A DNA stretch of 64,000 nucleotides from Dipetalonema caudispina. Its lineage: Eukaryota > Nematoda > Chromadorea > Rhabditida > Onchocercidae. Both the position numbers and the translations under genes were made by a program. Under the pieces are notes generated by a model that saw nothing but the letters and a program-made list of their open reading frames with translations, did not search any database and was not told the DNA's origin. The stretch covers positions 186,001-250,000 of the forward strand of contig JABVXV010000017.1 of NCBI GenBank assembly GCA_013365325.1, given 5' to 3'. How positions within the stretch are numbered: position 1 is the first letter of the stretch; each line of letters begins with the position of its first letter. Of the stretch, positions 59,645 through 64,000 are shown piece after piece.

Positions 59645-61012
59645 TTCTCTTTGTTCATGCTTTTCGTTTCATTGATTTTAACTCAGTTCCATTTACAGCG
59701 AGATTTTATCTTTGAATTTTATGGAACTTTTTAAAGAGGGTTGTAAAAGCATCGACATTTCAAATACGTCATATTGCAGTCCAGGTTCAAAAAATCTTTA
59801 AAAACATTGAATTGCCATCAACTGTCACCAGTATTGTATATTGAAGTTTTTGTAATGTTTGTTACATAGAGAAAAGGGACTTTTTTCATACAGGAACTTT
59901 TATAATCAGTTTATGTTCTAGTCACATGAAGTCAATTGATGCACATACGTTATCGAGTGTAATTTGATGCATTTGACGACTTCCACTTCTGCTCCTTTTT
60001 AAATATTGTCCTCTTTATTTTATTGCTTTAATGGCATCAATTACATGCTGGTCCGTTACAAATATTTTGCTTTCTTTGAAATTCATTGTAGGCCATAACA
60101 CTAAGCTAATGGAATTACATGTACCCAGTATTCAATACTGAGATTTATTCACATACTAATCAATGGACGTAGTTCTCCAGTCTCTTTGTACTTCTCTCAT
60201 TTATTGGTATCTTTTCTAGGTCAGAATTGAGGAAATCCTTTCTGTTTCAACTTTAAGATCAAACGGCCACACCTCACCACCTCACCAATCTTTTTTATTG
60301 ACTGCTTCACCTTGAAGTTTGAATGCTGTACTTAGATTCTGTTAGAACTCTACAACTTTCTCTTCATCTTTAAATATTTGTAAATCTTGATAGGTGTCTA
60401 GTTGTGCCGAGAAATGTGCTGCTTTTGTGATATCCTAGTTTCTTTACCGTCTGCTGAAAAGAAGTTCCATGCTCGGAGTTTGTTGGGGAGAGCTTGAGTA
60501 AAAAGTAGACGTAGATGTAATTCCGTTTTAAGGAGTTTCGTCAAAAAAAAAATAGTTGTGCTGTGTTCAATTCCTTTTGCTATGCTTTTCTGAACATGGT
60601 TGACATTTCATGTCCACATCGGGTTACTCTCTTATCCAAGACTGAAGTGCTGAAGACTGCGACTTTGTTTTTTCAGTTTCTGAGGGTTTTATTATGGATG
60701 GCTGAATTGAACTGACTTTAACGGTTTCACATTAAACACATTAAAACCAATATGGATGTGGCACATTTACAAAGTCATAATTATTTTAGATGTCCCAACA
60801 TCAAACCTGTTCCATTACAATATATTTGGGTGAATTTCCTTCTTCAATGCATTTTATCGCAGAAAAAATTGAAAGGATGCTGAGGTTAGAGACTAATTCT
60901 ATGAACAAAAAGTGTTTCGAAAATTGGGTCAATGACAAGTGTATACAGTGTACTAATCGATTTATAATATGGAACAGTTTGATAAAGTCACAGGGTTTTC
61001 ACAAAACAGATT
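59645..61012. other. Convergent 3' intergenic region, endophilin / VAC14
   Basis: This is 1.4 kb between two 3' ends and should contain both 3' UTRs. I see no coding exon or clear repeat. Confidence 0.4.
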
Positions 61013-64000
61013 TCATTTCCATTGCTGAGTTGAATTTAGCATTTGTCGATGTTTCTTTCTAAGAACTTCTTGTTGCTCTTCAAGGATTCTCAAAAAATGT
61101 TGCAACAACGGCTTAAAATTCACCTTTACGTCCGATTGGCCCTGTTTCTTTTCCCTTAAGTAGAACAGTTTACACAATAAATTGCCAAAAACTGTTTTAG
61201 AGGGGATCCTTCATTTGAAAAAAAAAAGATCTTGATTTTTGGAACAGATTTTATTGAAGGATTTCAAGTATTACTGCTGATAATCTCTTTAGGGGGTCAG
61301 CAGGTTTATTCTAATGATTTTGCAAATGCTAATCGTGAACAAAAACAGTTATACTTACTCATGGACAACAACAGATGGGATGCACTGTATGCGTTTATGT
61401 AATGTATTGAAAGCGTCGGTTTGAGGCAATATCATTAGGAGAGCTGAAAGAACGGCTGTAAGAGGTCGCTGGTGTTTGGCATCCAATAGATCGAGCCGTA
61501 CATCTGAAACATTTTTGATTGCTTCAAACAAAATTTAGATTTCAAATTTGAAGTTAATTAGCAACTTTATTAAACAATATTCCAGAACTTTTATAATGTG
61601 AAAACTTCAAAATCTCAAGCCGAGGACATACAAGAAAGTATAGGACTTTCGATAAGCTGTACAAGTCGGTCGATTTCAATTAGCACATCAACCGTAACAT
61701 CGACCTTCCACAAGTGCCGCGCCAGTACGCTTGCATGTTCGTAGTTTTGCGACAATACACACAAACCAAGCAATGCGATAGGTTGGAAGGCCCACGTACG
61801 ATACAAAGATTCGAAGAGATTTACACAAGCCTTTAAAACTTCGAATTATTGCTCTTCTGAGAAGTATGTAAACGGATTTAAAAGGTAGATAATTATGGTC
61901 ATGTAACAAGTGACCTGAGAAATTCCCGTTAGATCCATTTTTAATTACAGGAATCTTTAGGGATACAAGTATGTGGACCCATAGAAAAAAACATATCGAA
62001 CATAATTTGAGATGTAAGAAAAAACTTGCTTCAGATTCCAGTGTTCTTAACTGCTTCCTTAACTCGAACAGTTCACTAGAAGTTAGCAATATTCCATTCA
62101 GTAAGGCAACCATTTGAGATACGAATTCTTTATCATTATCCTTTAGCAAAAGAACCGACAAACAACGATAGATGGATCCGGAACCGAGCAAAATACACAA
62201 CTGCCTAGAAAAATATTCCTGAACTCTATAAGCAACGTCATATGGAACCCCCATTTTCGAAATGGAAATATTTCAAAAAACCTTTAGGTTACCTGACAAT
62301 CAGGACACCTCTATCATTGAGCAAGGCCGTATCACTTCGAAACATTGCTAATAAACTTGACGTGAATTTCACTAAATATGGTGATATGCCTGAAAGCTAA
62401 AACATTAAAATAATTTTTATAAAAATATAAAAAGAAAAGGGAGAAATGTATTCCTCCCTCTTAAGGCCTTTCAGATAGTCACTTGTAGTTCGACTAGTAA
62501 AAGCCAGTTAACCATAAAATCAAAATGCAAAAGACCTGCTTCAAGGTATTTTCGTCGAGATTAAGCTCCTGCAGCTCAACACCACTAGTGTTTTTGCCTT
62601 CGCATATGTCGGAAAGTAACTGCAAATCCAGCAACAACACATCATCGCATGTATCGGACAGTAATGAAAGCAACTGTGGGAATACACGATCCATGTAGGA
62701 AAATAACTGCAAATAAATTATTTCCTAGTCAAGAAAAAGAAAGAATATTACTTTTACTAAAACAAATAGGTAGCATGATAGATCCATATATTGCCATTTC
62801 TTCTTTCTAAATAACTTCAAGACGACAAAACTTTATATTCACCGCCATTCAAGGCCTGAAATGACTACTACAGGTTCTGATCCCCAAATAGTTAGAGTAC
62901 TGTGAAAACAAACTGTTCAGAAAGGCTCGTTTGTGAAAAACAATACGATAACAATAACGATCTCAAACAATTCAAATCCATGAGCAGGATCCAAGAATCA
63001 GAAATTATTACTAGAACCTAGTAAATTCCTGAAGATGAAAAAAGTGAAAGTAAAATTCAAATGCATTTCAAAAGACCTTTGCAACCGTACAAAAAAAGTC
63101 ATTCCTCCCAAAATATAATCAGGAAGTTGAAAAAGGAAGCTACTTTTGCAGGTGCAGTAATGTGCATTCTACTGATCCAATTCAAGACAGCTATCCTTGT
63201 GTCTCGAAATTCGTGTTTGATATGCTTCAGAAGTACTTTAATAACAGCATCATACTCGATATCAGCATTCTCCGACAATAAATCCATTAAATGTGTATTG
63301 ATTTCTTTGGCTGAAAAAAAAACAGCGACTCATAACATTTAATGAATTTCATATTTCAAAGAATTCCAAGAAGGAATTTTTCTATTGCTATTCATTTCGT
63401 AACGCGTAAAACGAAATTTCTGAGATGAAATGCTCAGGATATATCAATATCCATCAATTGATTGCCAGGCTATCTACTGAATATCCTACGCCTGAATTTG
63501 AATAATAAAACATAAACTCCTCAGGACTAACTATACAGAATCAAAATGTTGGATACGGCCCAATAATCAAGAAAGCACTGCTATTAGGATGTTTCGAAAA
63601 CATATGTGTGTATATTGTGACACTACACACATATTACTTTGAACGTCCCATTATTATTAAAATTTAAAACAAGTTAAAACCTTTAAGTTGTGAATCATTT
63701 AAGCAGGGAAGTACGGCTGTCAAAAAAGATGAAAGATACTGCAAGAGCCCAACAGAATGCATTTTCAGAAAACGGTTCAGCCAAATAAGAGCAGTCATCC
63801 GAGTGAGAGTACTTCCTTCAGCACAAGCATGTACTATCAGGACATTGATCATATCATTTAGTTCAGCCTGTAAAAGAACCAAAAAATTAAATCTCTTTTT
63901 TAAACTGTCCTTTTCCGTTTTTAAAGACTTCAAGGCAAAGCTTACTCTGCCACTATCTTTCTGTTCGTGCATCCGCTCAAGAAACTGCCCGAGAACTGTT
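61013..64000 (-). CDS. VAC14 homologue, scaffold of the PIKfyve complex (partial)
   Basis: VAC14 is the HEAT-repeat scaffold that holds the lipid kinase PIKfyve/Fab1 and phosphatase FIG4 on endosomes to control PI(3,5)P2. The C-terminal half is present; the 5' part lies beyond the right edge. In transcript order the exons include about 63945-64000, 63675-63868 (ELNDMINVLIVHACAEGSTL, FLTAVLPCLND), 63150-63310, 62537-62709, 62296-62393, 62030-62202 (LLNGILLTSSELFELRKQLR), 61632-61832 (LCVLSQNYEHA, IDRLVQLIESPILS), 61359-61503 (LLMILPQTDAFNTLHKRIQC) and 61013-61154. The last exon gives FKPLLQHFLRILEEQQEVLR, matching the known C-terminal end (YAELLQHFEKVQNKHLEVR), and ends in TGA at 61013. Its phase fits only the acceptor at CTTAAG. 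The intron below 62030 appears to use a GC donor. Confidence 0.93.

Overview
The window is nuclear DNA of a nematode. It is AT-rich, and its genes are split by many short introns (about 75 to 1,300 bases) with worm-type TTTCAG acceptors. Several start codons lie 1 to 15 bases after such an acceptor, as expected for spliced-leader trans-splicing. The AT bias and intron sizes fit a filarial-type parasite better than Caenorhabditis, but the species is an inference. I rebuilt the exons by eye from reading frames and splice signals. Gene identities are firmer than single exon edges, which may be off by a few bases.

Layout. 6-4856 (-): type I phosphatidylinositol 4-phosphate 5-kinase (ppk-1 type). 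6584-13000 (-): centriole protein SAS-4/CPAP. 13651-15308 (+): a likely two-gene operon, a CCDC59/Fyv7-like rRNA-processing factor followed by the RNase P subunit RPP21. 15720-19462 (-): a WD40 protein most like WDR61/SKI8, sharing a divergent promoter with rpn-8 (19999-22620, +), a proteasome lid subunit. 24350-28799 (+): hexokinase. 30292-31332 (+): a tiny collagen with a C-terminal membrane anchor. 32222-32753 (-): a small single-pass membrane protein I cannot name, with possible further exons up to about 37.7 kb. 39141-41995 (-): a membrane-bound CREB3-family bZIP factor. 43159-46466 (-): a Src-family tyrosine kinase. 47686-48962 (-): a LysM-domain membrane protein of the LYSMD3/4 type. 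49972-52393 (+): NAD-dependent isocitrate dehydrogenase alpha subunit. 56720-59644 (+): endophilin A (unc-57 type). 61013-64000 (-): VAC14, with its 5' part beyond the right edge.

Most genes are ordinary conserved housekeeping, signalling or membrane-traffic genes. Three act on or with phosphoinositides (the PIP5K, VAC14 and endophilin), but they are far apart and I read that as chance. The operon pairs two factors of nucleolar RNA maturation, which makes functional sense. The most novel material is at 30-37 kb, where two or more short membrane proteins sit in small exons that a long-ORF search misses. Intergenic DNA holds microsatellites, a GC-rich island with hairpins and one intronic tRNA-like SINE candidate.
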